NCBI GenBank assembly: GCA_027493885.1 | Contig: JAOSJZ010000001.1 | Coordinates: 1,726,622 to 1,790,621 of the forward strand | Origin: Gaiella sp. | GTDB lineage: Bacteria > Actinomycetota > Thermoleophilia > Gaiellales > Gaiellaceae | Direction: 5' to 3' | Length of the DNA stretch: 64,000 nucleotides | Part shown: positions 33,514 through 43,429 of the stretch, piece after piece | Layout of the letters: each line of letters opens with the position of its first letter | How positions within the stretch are numbered: the first letter of the stretch is position 1 | Notes under the pieces: model-generated | What the model saw: the letters and a program-made list of their open reading frames with translations, nothing else | Database searches by the model: none | What the model was told of the DNA's origin: nothing | Position numbers and translations under genes: made by a program

Positions 33514-34877
33514 GACTCGTACCGCGCCGAGCGGCCGGCCCAGACGCCCGCGAGGAGAAGCGGCGTCAGACACGCGACGAGCAGGACCGTGCCGCCGGTC
33601 AGGCGCACGATGGGGTTGACCGCCTCGTCGGCGGTGACGCCGATGTCGGGGAAGACCACGGACGTGGACGCGCCGGCGAGCGTCAGCAGCCCGACGGCCA
33701 CGCCGGCGAACGCCGCGTGCGAGCGGCGCCCCCAGACGGCGGCGAGCACGACCGCGACGAGCCCGATCGTCGGGACGACCGACCAGCGGCCCGATCCGGC
33801 GAGAACGTCGACCGCGAGCCGCAGCGAGTCGAGCGTCCGCCGGGAGAAGAGCTCGTGCGACCCTCCGCTCCCGAGCTCGCCGCGGATCCCGTGCGCCCGG
33901 TACCAGAGCTGCCAGGGAACCGTCGCGACGGCCGCCACGGCGGCCACCGCCGCGAGCCGCGGCCACGCCCAGCGACGCGAGCGCCACGAGGCGACTGCAG
34001 CCCCGGCGAGCACGCAGCCGGCGAGCACGAGGCCCTCCCGCTTGACGATCGCCCCGCAGGCGAGCAGGAGCGCCGCGGCGTGGAGCTGCCACGGCCGCCG
34101 TTCCGAGAGCCAGAGGAGCAGCAGGATCGCGGCGGTGACGACGAGGTAGTCGAGCAGGTAGTCGGCCTGGGCGGCGAGCAGCGACGCGCGCATGCGCGGC
34201 AGGACGAGGACGAGCGCGACCGACGGCCAGAGGATCCACGCCGGCACCCGGCGGACGAGCAGCCCGGCCACGGCGGCGAGGAAGCCGAGCGCGAAGAGCC
34301 AGTACTGGACGTGAAGGGTGACGACGTCCGCCGACCCCATCGCGTGGAACGCCGCCGCATCGAGGATCGGCACCACCGGCGGGTACGACGCGTGCGGGAC
34401 CGCGGCGAACACGTCCGGGTCGAAGCCGCCTGCGTAGTAGATCGCCTTGCCACGCGGGACCCAGAAGGCCCAGCCGTCGAACGAGTAGAGGCCCTCGAGC
34501 CTCGCCGAGCGGAACAGCACCTCGAGATAGAGGCCCACCAGCGCGACACCGGCTGCGCCGACGAGCAGCGCCCGCCGGGCGACGATCGGCGCGCCGTCGG
34601 CGAGCGCGAGCCCCCGCCCACGGCCGACGACGACGCCGGCCGCGGCCGCGAGCCCGATCGTCACCACGACGGTTACGAGCCCGAAGGGGACGCCTGCGGC
34701 GAGGAGGCAGGTCCACGCGATCCCGAGCACGGAGATCCCGAGCAGGTAGGAGAGGCCGGCGAGCCGAACGGCTTCCCGCCGGTACCCGAGGCCACCGAGC
34801 GCGAAGAGCACCGCCGTGCCGGCCCCGAGGAAGCCGGCGTGCAGCACCACGAGCCCGAGGAGCGCCCTGACCGTCAT
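33510..34877 (-). CDS. Polytopic membrane protein, probable GT-C glycosyltransferase
   Basis: 455 residues with about 11-12 hydrophobic helices. The first long loop after the early helices carries EGLYSFDGWAFWVPRGKAIY and YAGGFDPDVFAAVPHASYPP, an acidic, aromatic loop like those of GT-C enzymes, although no canonical family motif is certain. Its ATG (34877) overlaps the preceding stop by ATGA and its stop overlaps the SPOR-like gene, so the three genes are coupled. It could also be a membrane sugar-handling protein of unknown type. Confidence 0.6.
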   Translation of the reverse strand: MTVRALLGLVVLHAGFLGAGTAVLFALGGLGYRREAVRLAGLSYLLGISVLGIAWTCLLAAGVPFGLVTVVVTIGLAAAAGVVVGRGRGLALADGAPIVARRALLVGAAGVALVGLYLEVLFRSARLEGLYSFDGWAFWVPRGKAIYYAGGFDPDVFAAVPHASYPPVVPILDAAAFHAMGSADVVTLHVQYWLFALGFLAAVAGLLVRRVPAWILWPSVALVLVLPRMRASLLAAQADYLLDYLVVTAAILLLLWLSERRPWQLHAAALLLACGAIVKREGLVLAGCVLAGAAVASWRSRRWAWPRLAAVAAVAAVATVPWQLWYRAHGIRGELGSGGSHELFSRRTLDSLRLAVDVLAGSGRWSVVPTIGLVAVVLAAVWGRRSHAAFAGVAVGLLTLAGASTSVVFPDIGVTADEAVNPIVRLTGGTVLLVACLTPLLLAGVWAGRSARYES

Positions 34878-35344
34878 CCCGTCCGCGCGAGGATCGAGAT
34901 GTCGTCGCTGCCGGTCCACACCGTCTCGAACCCGGGGTGCTCGGCGGCATCGCACGCGTAGCAGAGAACCCAGGGGGCGCCGTCCACCTGGCGGCGCGGC
35001 AGCAGGAAGTAGCGGGCGAACCACGGCACGAACGGCGCCGTCAGATCGGTCCAGCCCTCGGCGGGCGCGCCGACGGAGACGCTGTAGCTCCCCCCGGGGG
35101 GGACGAGCCCGCGGAGCTGGTAGAGACCGCCCTGGTCTGCGACGACGGCGTTGCCGCCGGCGAACTCGCGGTCCGCGTACGAGAGCGCGGCGTTGCTCGC
35201 GGCGCGCGAGCCGGCCGCCCGGAACGCGGCGGGGTACTCGTACGCGAGCGCCGCGACGAGGACCGCGACGCAGGCGAGCACGGCGAGCCGTCTGATGCCG
35301 TCAGGCCACTCCAGAAGCTCGAGGACGGGCCTCGCACCGCGCAC
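34874..35344 (-). CDS. Hypothetical single-pass membrane protein
   Basis: 156 residues, not recognised. One membrane helix near the N-terminus (RRLAVLACVAVLVAALAYEY, about 17-36) is followed by an extracytoplasmic domain of about 115 residues with an aromatic, glycine-rich core (RGLVPPGGSYSVSVG, VPWFARYFLLPRRQV, ending FETVWTGSDDISILART). The context (GT-C and SPOR-like partners) suggests an envelope role. GTG 35344 is supported by TAGGAT seven bases upstream. Confidence 0.65.
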   Translation of the reverse strand: MRGARPVLELLEWPDGIRRLAVLACVAVLVAALAYEYPAAFRAAGSRAASNAALSYADREFAGGNAVVADQGGLYQLRGLVPPGGSYSVSVGAPAEGWTDLTAPFVPWFARYFLLPRRQVDGAPWVLCYACDAAEHPGFETVWTGSDDISILARTG

Positions 35345-35351
35345 GGGCGCG

Positions 35352-35357
35352 ATCCTA
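35352..35357 (-). promoter_or_regulatory. Putative -10 element (TAGGAT), leaderless membrane-protein operon
   Basis: TAGGAT with a 7-nt spacer to GTG 35344. Confidence 0.5.
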
Positions 35358-35378
35358 GTCCCGGGGCCGGACCGGGCT

Positions 35379-36632
35379 TCAGCGGGCGACGACGTCCCGC
35401 AGCACCCCGGCCATCTCCTCGACGCGCGTCCGCCGCGAGAGCCGGTCGTGCCACTCGGGCGACAGCTCCACGTCCGGCAGGCCGCCGTCGCGCCACCGCG
35501 CATGCAGCTCCTCGAGCGCCGAGCGGATGGCCGCGACGTCGTCGGGCGGCGCGACCACCCCCGCCCCCGTCTCCCGGATCAGCTCGGCCGCGGCGCCCTC
35601 GGGCGGAACGGCAGCGAGGATCGGCCGGCCCACCGCGATGTACTCGAACACCTTCCCGGAGAGAACGCCCTTGCCGCGGCCGTCCGCGTCCGGGATGAGC
35701 AGCAGCAGTGCCTCGGAGTCCCGTTGGAGCGCGAGCGACTCGGCCCGCGGGGCGTAGGGCCGAAGCTCGAGCCGGTCGCCGAGGCCGAGGCCCGCCGCCC
35801 ACTCCCGGTCGGCGTCGCGGAAGTCGCCGAGGAACCGCGCTCGGACGTCGAGCCCGGAGCCCGCGAGCGCCTGCAGGAACGGCCGCGGGTCGCGACGCCC
35901 GAAGAAGCTCCCGGTGTGGGTGATGCGGAACCGCGTCGACGGCTGCCGCTCGAGACCCGCGACGTCGTCGAAGTCGGCCCCGTTCGGAATCGTGACGACG
36001 GGCCCCCTGGGCTGGAGCGCTCGCGTCTCCTCGCTGATCGCCTCCGAGACACAGACGACCGCGTCGGCGCGGGAGGCGACCAGCCGCGCGACGCGCTCGT
36101 GCAACGCGGCCTTCGCCTTCGTCGCCGCCGTGTCCGACCGGCGGTGCGCATGCAGGAGCAGGGAGTCACGGAGGTCCGCGACCCAGCGTGCCCCCGTGGC
36201 CCTCGCGATCGCCGCCGCGATCAGATGGGTCGAGGGAGGGGGCGAGGTCGAGAGGACGACGTCGATCCCGTGACCGCGCACGAGCCGGATCCCGGCCGGG
36301 ATCGCGGTGAGCGCCCAGGTCGCGTTCTCGTCCGGGACGACGAGCCGCCGTAGCTGGAGGCGCGCGCGCGTGACCGCCCGCTCGATCCCCTGCGTTCCCG
36401 CGAGCACCTCGGACGGCTTTCCGCCCGAGACGCCGACGTACCGCGCCCTGTGCACCCAGGCCTGCGAGGGCATCCGCAGGCCCTCGTCGCGATGGAGCCA
36501 CCGCGGGTCGTCCGGTGCGAGCACGTGCGTCTCGATGCCCATCGCGGGCAGGTACTGGGCGAGCTTGAGCGGCCGCTGCACCCCGCCCCCGCCCGCGGGC
36601 GGGAAGTAGAAGCTGACGATGAGCGCCTTCAC
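35379..36632 (-). CDS. GT4-family glycosyltransferase
   Basis: 417 residues: ALIVSFYFPPAGGGGVQRPL (glycine-rich N-terminal loop), THVLAPDDPRWLHRD, DVVLSTSPPPSTHLIAAAIA, VVTIPNGADFDDVAG, FRITHTGSFFGRRDPRPFLQ opening the donor domain, and the donor-site region KGVLSGKVFEYIAVGRPILA. This branch is common in O-antigen and capsule loci. GTG 36632 has TACGCT seven bases upstream and is divergent from the NRPS gene, 86 bases away. Confidence 0.9.
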   Translation of the reverse strand: MKALIVSFYFPPAGGGGVQRPLKLAQYLPAMGIETHVLAPDDPRWLHRDEGLRMPSQAWVHRARYVGVSGGKPSEVLAGTQGIERAVTRARLQLRRLVVPDENATWALTAIPAGIRLVRGHGIDVVLSTSPPPSTHLIAAAIARATGARWVADLRDSLLLHAHRRSDTAATKAKAALHERVARLVASRADAVVCVSEAISEETRALQPRGPVVTIPNGADFDDVAGLERQPSTRFRITHTGSFFGRRDPRPFLQALAGSGLDVRARFLGDFRDADREWAAGLGLGDRLELRPYAPRAESLALQRDSEALLLLIPDADGRGKGVLSGKVFEYIAVGRPILAAVPPEGAAAELIRETGAGVVAPPDDVAAIRSALEELHARWRDGGLPDVELSPEWHDRLSRRTRVEEMAGVLRDVVAR

Positions 36633-36639
36633 CGCGGCC

Positions 36640-36645
36640 AGCGTA
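36640..36645 (-). promoter_or_regulatory. Putative -10 element (TACGCT), leaderless GT4 gene
   Basis: TACGCT with a 7-nt spacer to GTG 36632. Confidence 0.5.
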
Positions 36646-36706
36646 GTCGCGAGACCCGGAGGGAAACGGGGCGCGGCTCGGCGGCGAGCGTCGGCGACGG
36701 TCTCGA

Positions 36707-36712
36707 TAGAGT
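36707..36712 (+). promoter_or_regulatory. Putative -10 element (TAGAGT), leaderless NRPS operon
   Basis: TAGAGT with a 6-nt spacer to ATG 36719. Confidence 0.55.
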
Positions 36713-36718
36713 CGCGCG

Positions 36719-39700
36719 ATGCCGACTCGGGTGGAGCGGGCCACGGCGGTCGCGTCACTCGCCGACGCATTCGAGCTCACCGCGTCCGCGCGTCCGGGCG
36801 CCGTGGCGGTCGAGGCCGGCGACCGGCGGCTCACGTACGCGCAGCTCGACCGGCGCTCCCGGCGTCTGGCGCGCCGCCTCCGGGCGCTCGGGGTCGCGCG
36901 CGACGAGGTGGTCGGGGTCGTGGCCGAGCGGGGGCCCGAGACCGTCGTCGCCGCGGTCGCGGTCGCCAGGGCGGGCGCGGCCTACGCCCCGCTCGATCCC
37001 GACAGCCCGCACGCCCGGACGCTCGCTCAGCTCGCCGGCGCACGTGCGAGGGTCGTGGTCGCTCCGGAGGGCCTCGCAGACCGGGTCTCCGGCAGCGGCC
37101 TGCCGCTCGTCACCGTCGCCGTGGCGGACGGCGGCACAGAGGGCAACGGTGTCGTCGACGGGCCGCTCGACGTGGACGTGCGGCCCGAGGATCTGTTCGC
37201 GGTCGTCTTCACGTCAGGGTCGACCGGGCGCCCGAAGGGCGTCGCGCTCGAGCACCGCAACCTGCTCAACCTGCTCGCCGGCGCACCCGAGCTGGCCCCG
37301 CTCCCCGGCGAGGGCGCGCTCCAGGTCTGCGCGCCGCAGTTCGACATGGCGATCTTCGAGCTCTGGGCGACCCTGCTCGCCGGCGGCCGGCTCGTCTGCC
37401 ACCCGCCCGGCCGGCCGGACCCCGTCGCCGTGCGCCGGACGATCGTCGAGCACGATGTCGGCTGGGCGTTCATGGCGACGAGCACGTTCCACCAGCTCGT
37501 CGAGGCAGGCCCGGAGGAGTTGGCCGGCCTGCGCACGCTGATCGCGGGCGGTGAGGTGATGCGGCTGCGATACGCCCGCCGCTTCCGGTCGGCGTGCCCC
37601 GGCACGCGGCTCGTCAACCTCTACGGGCCGGCCGAGACGACGGTCTGCTGCACCGCGCACGTCGTCGGGGACGAGGTGGACGGCGACCGTGCCCTTCCGG
37701 TCGGCAGCGCGCTCGCGGGTGCCCTGCTCGACGTGCGGGACCGTGAGGGCCGACCCGTCGAGACCGGCGCGAAGGGTGAGCTCTGGGTGGGCGGGGCGGG
37801 GATCTCCCGCGGCTACCTGCACGAGCCGGAGCTGACCGCGGAGCGCTTCCGGATCGAGCCCGACGGCGAGCGCTGGTACAGGACGGGCGACGTGGTGCGG
37901 GCACGCGCGGACGGCGTCTTCGAGATCTACGGCCGCGTCGACGACCAGGTCAAGCTCCGCGGGTACCGCGTCGAGCCGCTCGAGGTCGAGGCGCACGTCG
38001 TCGCGTGCGGCGGCGTGGCGCGCGCGGCGGTCGTCGTCCAGGAGCCCGCGCCCGGACGCAAGCGGCTCGTCGCGTTCGTGGTGCTCGAAGCGGGGGCGTC
38101 GCCCGACACCGTCCGGGCGGAGCTCGAGCAGGCGCTACCCGCCTACATGGTCCCCGGCACGATCGTCCCCGTCTCGGACCTGCCGCTGAGCCCGAACGGG
38201 AAGGTCGACCGGGCGGCGCTGCGCGCGATCCCCGTCGAGAGCTCCGCCACGACGATTGGCACCGCCGGAACACGCGCCGCGAAGGTCGCCGAGGTGTTCG
38301 CGGAGGTGCTCGACCTCACCACCGTGGGGGTCGACGACGACTTCTTCGCGCTCGGCGGCGACTCGCTTCTCGCCCTTCAGGCCCTCGCGCGACTCGAGGC
38401 GCGGCACGGGCTCGAGGCGCCGCTCGCGGCGATCTTCCGCTCGAAGACCGCCGCGGCCGTCGCGGGGGAGCTCGACCGGCGAGCCGGGCCTGCGCTGCCG
38501 CCCCTTCGCGCCCGCTCACACGGCGAGCTCGTGCCCGCCACGGCCGGACAGGCGAAAGCGCTCTACGTCTCGGAGCTCGCCCAGGAGAGCCTGCCGTACC
38601 AGAGCCAGGCGCTCCACCGCATCCGAGGCCGGCTCGACGTGGGCGCGCTCGAGCGCGCCCTCTCGGCGATCGTCGAGCGTCACGAGATCCTGCGCACGAC
38701 GTTCCCCCGCGTCGGCGGGCGCTTCGTGCAACACGTCCACGAGCCGCGACCGATCCGCCTCCACGTCGAGGACCTGCGTGCGGCCGCCGATCCCGAGCGT
38801 GCGCTCGAGGAGCACTTCGTCGAGGTGGTGCGCGTGCGACTGGATCCCGAGCGACTCCCTCTCGGGCGCTGGTCGCTGGCCCGTGTCGCCGAGGACGACC
38901 ACGCCCTGCTCGTCGTCGAGCACCACGTCGTGCACGACGGGTTCACAACCGCCCGCTTCCTCCAGGAGCTGGCCGAGCTGTACACGGCCGAGGTCGATCG
39001 CCGAGCGCCGTCGTTGCGCCCCCCAGCCGCGCAGTTCAGGGACTTCTCGTCCTGGCAGCGCGAGGTCGCCGAGAGCGAGCTGGGACGGAGCACGCTCGAC
39101 CACTGGCGCGAGCGGCTCGCCGAGCCGCCGCCGGAGCTCGTGCTGCCGTTCGACCGGCCTCGCCCTCCGCGGCAGACATACCGCGGCGAGACGCTCCGGC
39201 AGCGACTTCCCCGTCACTCGTCGAGCGCCTCGCCGCCCGCGCGGCCGAGTCCGGCGCGACCATGTTCGCCGTCATGCTCGCGGGATACGCCGCGCTGCTC
39301 GCCAGGACGTGCTCGGCCGAGGAGCTCGTGCTCGGCACCGGGGTCGCGAACCGGCGCACGCTCGCGAGCGAGGACGTGTTCGGCATGGTCGTCAACACCG
39401 TGCCGTTGCGGATCGACCTGCGCGGCGACCCCGGCGTCGCGGTGCTGGTCGCGCGCGTCCAGCAGGAGGTCCTCGCCGCGCACGCTCATCAGGACGTGCC
39501 GTTCGAGACGGTCGTCTCGCATCTCGCTCCGGCGCGCGCGGCGAGCAGCACGCCCCTCTACCAGACGCTGTTCTCGTTCCACGACTCGCCGGTGCGGGCC
39601 CTGAGGGTTCCCGGCGCGACGATCCTGCCCCGTGACACGCTCGCGAACGGCTCGGCCAAGCTCGACCTCTCAGTCGTCGTCGTCAACCGGCGTTCCGAGA

Positions 39701-42700
39701 CGCCGCCGGAGCACGCCACGCTCGCCGAGGACGGGCTCACGGTGGTGTGGGAGTACAACACCGACCTGTTCGACAGGACGACGGCGGAGCGGATGCTCGC
39801 GCACTACGTCGCGCTCCTCGAGCAGCTCGCAGCGGACGGCGCCACGCGACTCGGCGAGCTGACCCCGGTCGGCTCGCGGGAGCGGGAGCGAATCGTCCGC
39901 TTCGAGCGCGGAGCGGCGACGCCGTACGAGCGCGAGGCCACGATCGACCAGGTCTTCCGCGAGCGTGCGAGCGAGCGTCCCGACGCCGTCGCGGTCTCCG
40001 CGCCCGGCGGCCGATCGCTCCGGTACGGAGAGCTGGCCACCTGGGCACGGCGACTCGCCGAGCGGCTCCGTCACGACGGAGTCCTGCCCGGCGGACGCGT
40101 CGCCGTCTGCCTCGAGCGCTCGCCCGAGCAGATCGCCGCGTACCTGGCGGTCGCCACCGCCGGCGCGGCGTACGTCCCGCTCGACCCGCGCGACCCGGAC
40201 GAGCGCCTGCGCGAAGCGCTCGCGTCGGCGGGTGTCGAGCTCGTGCTGACCCACTCGCGTCACTACGCCGAGCTGCACGCGCTCCCGGCGCGCGTCCTCT
40301 GCGTCGACGAGCTCCACCTCCGTGGTGTCCCGACGGACGTCCCGTCGAGGGGCGTGGACGCACTCGCCGCCGCGTACGTGATGTTCACGTCGGGCTCGAC
40401 CGGTCGTCCGAAGGGCGTGGAGGTGCCGCACCGGGCGATCCTCCGCCTCGTCCGCGGAGCGGACTACGCCGACCTGGGGCCCGGGGAGACGCTGCTCGCG
40501 CTCGCCCACCCCGCCTTCGACGCGTCGACGTTCGAGCTCTGGGGCGCGCTCCTGAACGGCGGTCGCGTGGTGCTCGCCCCGCCGGGGCCTCTCTCGACGG
40601 CGGAGCTGCACGAGCTCGTCGAGCGCGAGCGGGTGACGACGCTCTGGCTGACGGCCGGTCTCTTCCACCGCGTGGCGGACGACCGCCCGGAGCTGTTCGG
40701 CTCGCTTCGTCAGCTTCTCGCCGGCGGCGACGTTCTCTCCCCGACACACGTACGCCGTGCGCTCGACGCGCTCCCGCCGGACGCGAGGTTCGTCAACGGC
40801 TACGGGCCGACGGAGGGGACGACCTTCACCACGGTCCACTCGCTCCGCCCCGGCGACGCCGTGCCCGACCCGGTGCCGATCGGCCGGCCGATCGCCAACA
40901 CGCACGTCCGGATCCTCGACCGCTTCGGTGCGAGGGCGCCGATCGGCGGCGTCGGTGAGCTCTGCATCGGCGGCGACGGCGTCGCCAGCGGATACGCAGG
41001 CGATCCCACACTGACGGCGGAGAGGTTCGTGGCCGACCCGTTCGAGCCCGGAGGACGGATGTACCGGAGCGGCGATCGGGCGCGCTGGCGAGAGGACGGG
41101 ACGATCGAGTTCCTCGGCCGCGTCGACCGTCAGCTCAAGATCCGGGGCTTTCGCGTGGAGCCGGCAGAGGTGGAGGAGGCGCTGCGCCGCCATCCGGCCG
41201 TAGCCGACGTCCACGTCGCGCCGTACGCACGAGAAGGAGGGGACACGGGTCTCGCCGCGTACGTCGTCCGGGCTCCGGAGACCGCGCCGGACGCCGGCGA
41301 GCTCCGGGCCCACGCCGCCCGGCTGCTTCCGGCATACGCGGTGCCCACGGCCTGGAGCCTCGTCGAGCGCCTGCCGCTCTCCTCGACGGGGAAGGTCGAC
41401 GCGGGCGCGCTCCCGCCTCCCCGGGCCGCGACGCAGAGCCCACGCGGCGGCAGCGCGCTCGACCCCGTCGAGCGCCGCTTGGCCTCGCTTTGGGAGCGGA
41501 TCCTCGGCGTGGACGGCATCGGGCCCGACGACGACTTCTTCGAGCTCGGCGGCCACTCGCTCCTCGCGGTCGAGATGTTCGACGCGATCGAGCGGACGTT
41601 CGGATCGCGGCTGCCCCTCGCCACGGTGTTCGAGACGCCAACGCTCGCCGGGCTCGCGGCGGTGCTCGGCGAGGAGCAGAGGGGCGGCCGGGGTAGCCTC
41701 GTCGCCCTCACCAAGACGGGGACGCGTCCGCCGCTGTTCTTCGTCACGGCCGGGGACGGGAATGCTGTCGGGTTCGGCGCGCTCGCGCGTAGGCTCGGCC
41801 CGGAGCAGCCGTCCTACGCGCTCCAGCAGCGCGGCCTGGACGGAGGCGCTCTCCTCCATCGCTCGGTCGAGCGGATGGCGGCTCACTACCTCCGCGCGAT
41901 CCGCCGCGTGCGTCCGACCGGCCCGTACCTCCTCGGCGGCCGCTGTCTCGGGAGCGCCGTCGCGTACGAGATCGCCCGGCGCCTTCGGGCCGCCGGCGAG
42001 GACGTCCCGCTGCTCGTGGTCCTCGACTCGAGCGGGCCGCTCTGGGCCCCGAGGCAGCTGCCCGACGGGACGCCGTTCGACGAGCACGTCAACGCGGCGC
42101 TCCGCCGCGCGCTGCGGAGCGGCACCGACCTCGGCGACCCGTTCACCCCGACCGGGGCCGAGCGTCTGCTCGAGTGGCTCGAGGAGCCGTTCGCGCCGCC
42201 GGCCGGCGAGCCCGTGAGTCGCTACCTGTACGAGGTCTACCGGTCGTCCCTCTGGCTCGAGGAGAGCTTCCCGGATCTCGCCGGCGCCGACGCGACCCCG
42301 TTTCTCGACGCGCTGGGCACACGGTGTGCGACGTTCGGCGTCGGGCCGCGCTTCCGGCCGCGGCGAGCCGCACCACCGGCGAGAAGGCCGGTCGGCGCAC
42401 CCGTGCGCGAGGCATGGCGCGTGCTGCTCTGGCGCGCTGCGGAGGTGCGGGCGCTCGTCGTCGGCGACAGGCTGAGCGACGCGGCGGAGCGAAGGCGCCG
42501 GCGCGTCAACGAGGCTGCCACCCGCGCCTGGTGGGCCTACCGCGCCGGCCCGCTCGACGCCGTCGTGACGCTCGTACGCTCCGACGAGTTCGAGATACAC
42601 CGCGGCGTCGACCGCTGGCACGGGCTCGAGACGCGCGGCGTGCGCGAGGCGACCGTCCGCGGCACGCACCGCTCCATGCTGCGCGAGCCAGACGTCGCGG

Positions 42701-42774
42701 GGCTCGCCGAGCTGATCGCGACGCTGGTGGACGAGACGATCGGCGAGCTCGATCGGCGCCCCTCGGAGACGTGA
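36719..42774 (+). CDS. Two-module nonribosomal peptide synthetase A-T-C-A-T-TE (frameshifted as sequenced)
   Basis: About 2018 residues predicted to make a dipeptide. A1: FTSGSTGRPKG at 164, NLYGPAETTVCC, YRTGDVV, LPLSPNGKVDR. T1: LGGDSL, carrier Ser about 549. C: HHVVHDG at 735-741, DFSSWQ, and VFGMVVNTVPLRIDL. A2: FTSGSTGRPKG at 1223, NGYGPTEGTTF, GKVDAG. T2: ELGGHSL, Ser about 1614. TE: the nucleophile elbow reads GGRCLGS, so Cys 1743 replaces Ser, with Asp about 1770 (LVVLDSSG) and His about 1984 (VRGTHRSML). One C is missing in 39209-39212 inside the C domain; the joined frame is otherwise continuous. By eye the A2 specificity residues (D A F W L G G T F K) differ from the known Val code at one position; A1 (D M F F I G L V C K) is unassigned but hydrophobic. 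Confidence 0.9.
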
Positions 42775-42775
42775 C

Positions 42776-43414
42776 ATGTGGGCCGAGCTCACGCCGGGAG
42801 CGGTGGATGTGTGGCAGATCGACCTGAAAGCGGACGAGAACGACCCGCCCGTCGTCTCACCGGAGGAGAACGCCCGCGCGGAGCGGTTCCGGCAGCCGGA
42901 CGACGGCCGCCGCTCGCGCCGCGCCCGAAGCGCGCTGCGGCGCCTGCTCGCAGGCTATGTCGGCGCCGACCCGCGGGCGCTCGTGCTCGAGACCGCGCGA
43001 CACGGCAAGCCGTACCTCGCCGACCCGCCGTCGGACGTCCGCTTCAACGTGTCGCACGCCGGGCCCATCGCACTCGTCGCGTTCGCGCGCGGCGCGGAGG
43101 TCGGCGTCGACGTCGAGCTGCGCGAACGGCGGGTCGACGCGGTCACGGTCGCCCGCCACACGTTCGGCGAGAGCTGCGCCCGCAGGCTCGCGGGTCTTCC
43201 CCCGGGGCGCCGGCACGAAGCATTTCTCCACGCCTGGGTGCGCCACGAGGCGACGGTCAAGTGTCTCGGGTCGGGCCTGGGCTCGCCGCCCTCCGAGGCG
43301 GCGGACGTCTGGGTGACCGGCCTCGACGTTGCGCCCGACATGGTCGCCGCGGTCGCCGCGAGACCCGGCCCGTGCAGCATCCGCCTGCGCGTGCTGCCCG
43401 CGGCCGGCGCCTGA
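42776..43414 (+). CDS. Sfp-type 4'-phosphopantetheinyl transferase
   Basis: 212 residues. Attaches the phosphopantetheine arm to the Ser of the two NRPS carrier domains. Family motifs are KPYLADPPSDVRFNVSHAG, GVDVE with the Mg-binding Asp and Glu (about 111-115), and FLHAWVRHEATVKCLG (the WxRKEAxxK element, about 158-170). The ATG is one base after the NRPS stop, so the pair is an operon, which argues that the NRPS is functional and that its frameshift is a sequencing artefact. Confidence 0.92.
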   Translation: MWAELTPGAVDVWQIDLKADENDPPVVSPEENARAERFRQPDDGRRSRRARSALRRLLAGYVGADPRALVLETARHGKPYLADPPSDVRFNVSHAGPIALVAFARGAEVGVDVELRERRVDAVTVARHTFGESCARRLAGLPPGRRHEAFLHAWVRHEATVKCLGSGLGSPPSEAADVWVTGLDVAPDMVAAVAARPGPCSIRLRVLPAAGA

Positions 43415-43429
43415 GCCGCGCGCAGCCGG

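Noticed and set aside
39209..39212. NRPS read as two proteins (split in the condensation domain) or programmed frameshifting
   Set aside because: The break falls inside one domain, in a C4 run, and matches the window-wide indel pattern; no slippery-site structure is needed.
39670..42792. A 1040-codon open frame antisense to the NRPS, and similar long antisense frames at 7768-10674 and 36450-37541
   Set aside because: They mirror real genes in another frame, show no family motifs, are Arg/Ala/Asp-rich, and are expected in very GC-rich DNA.
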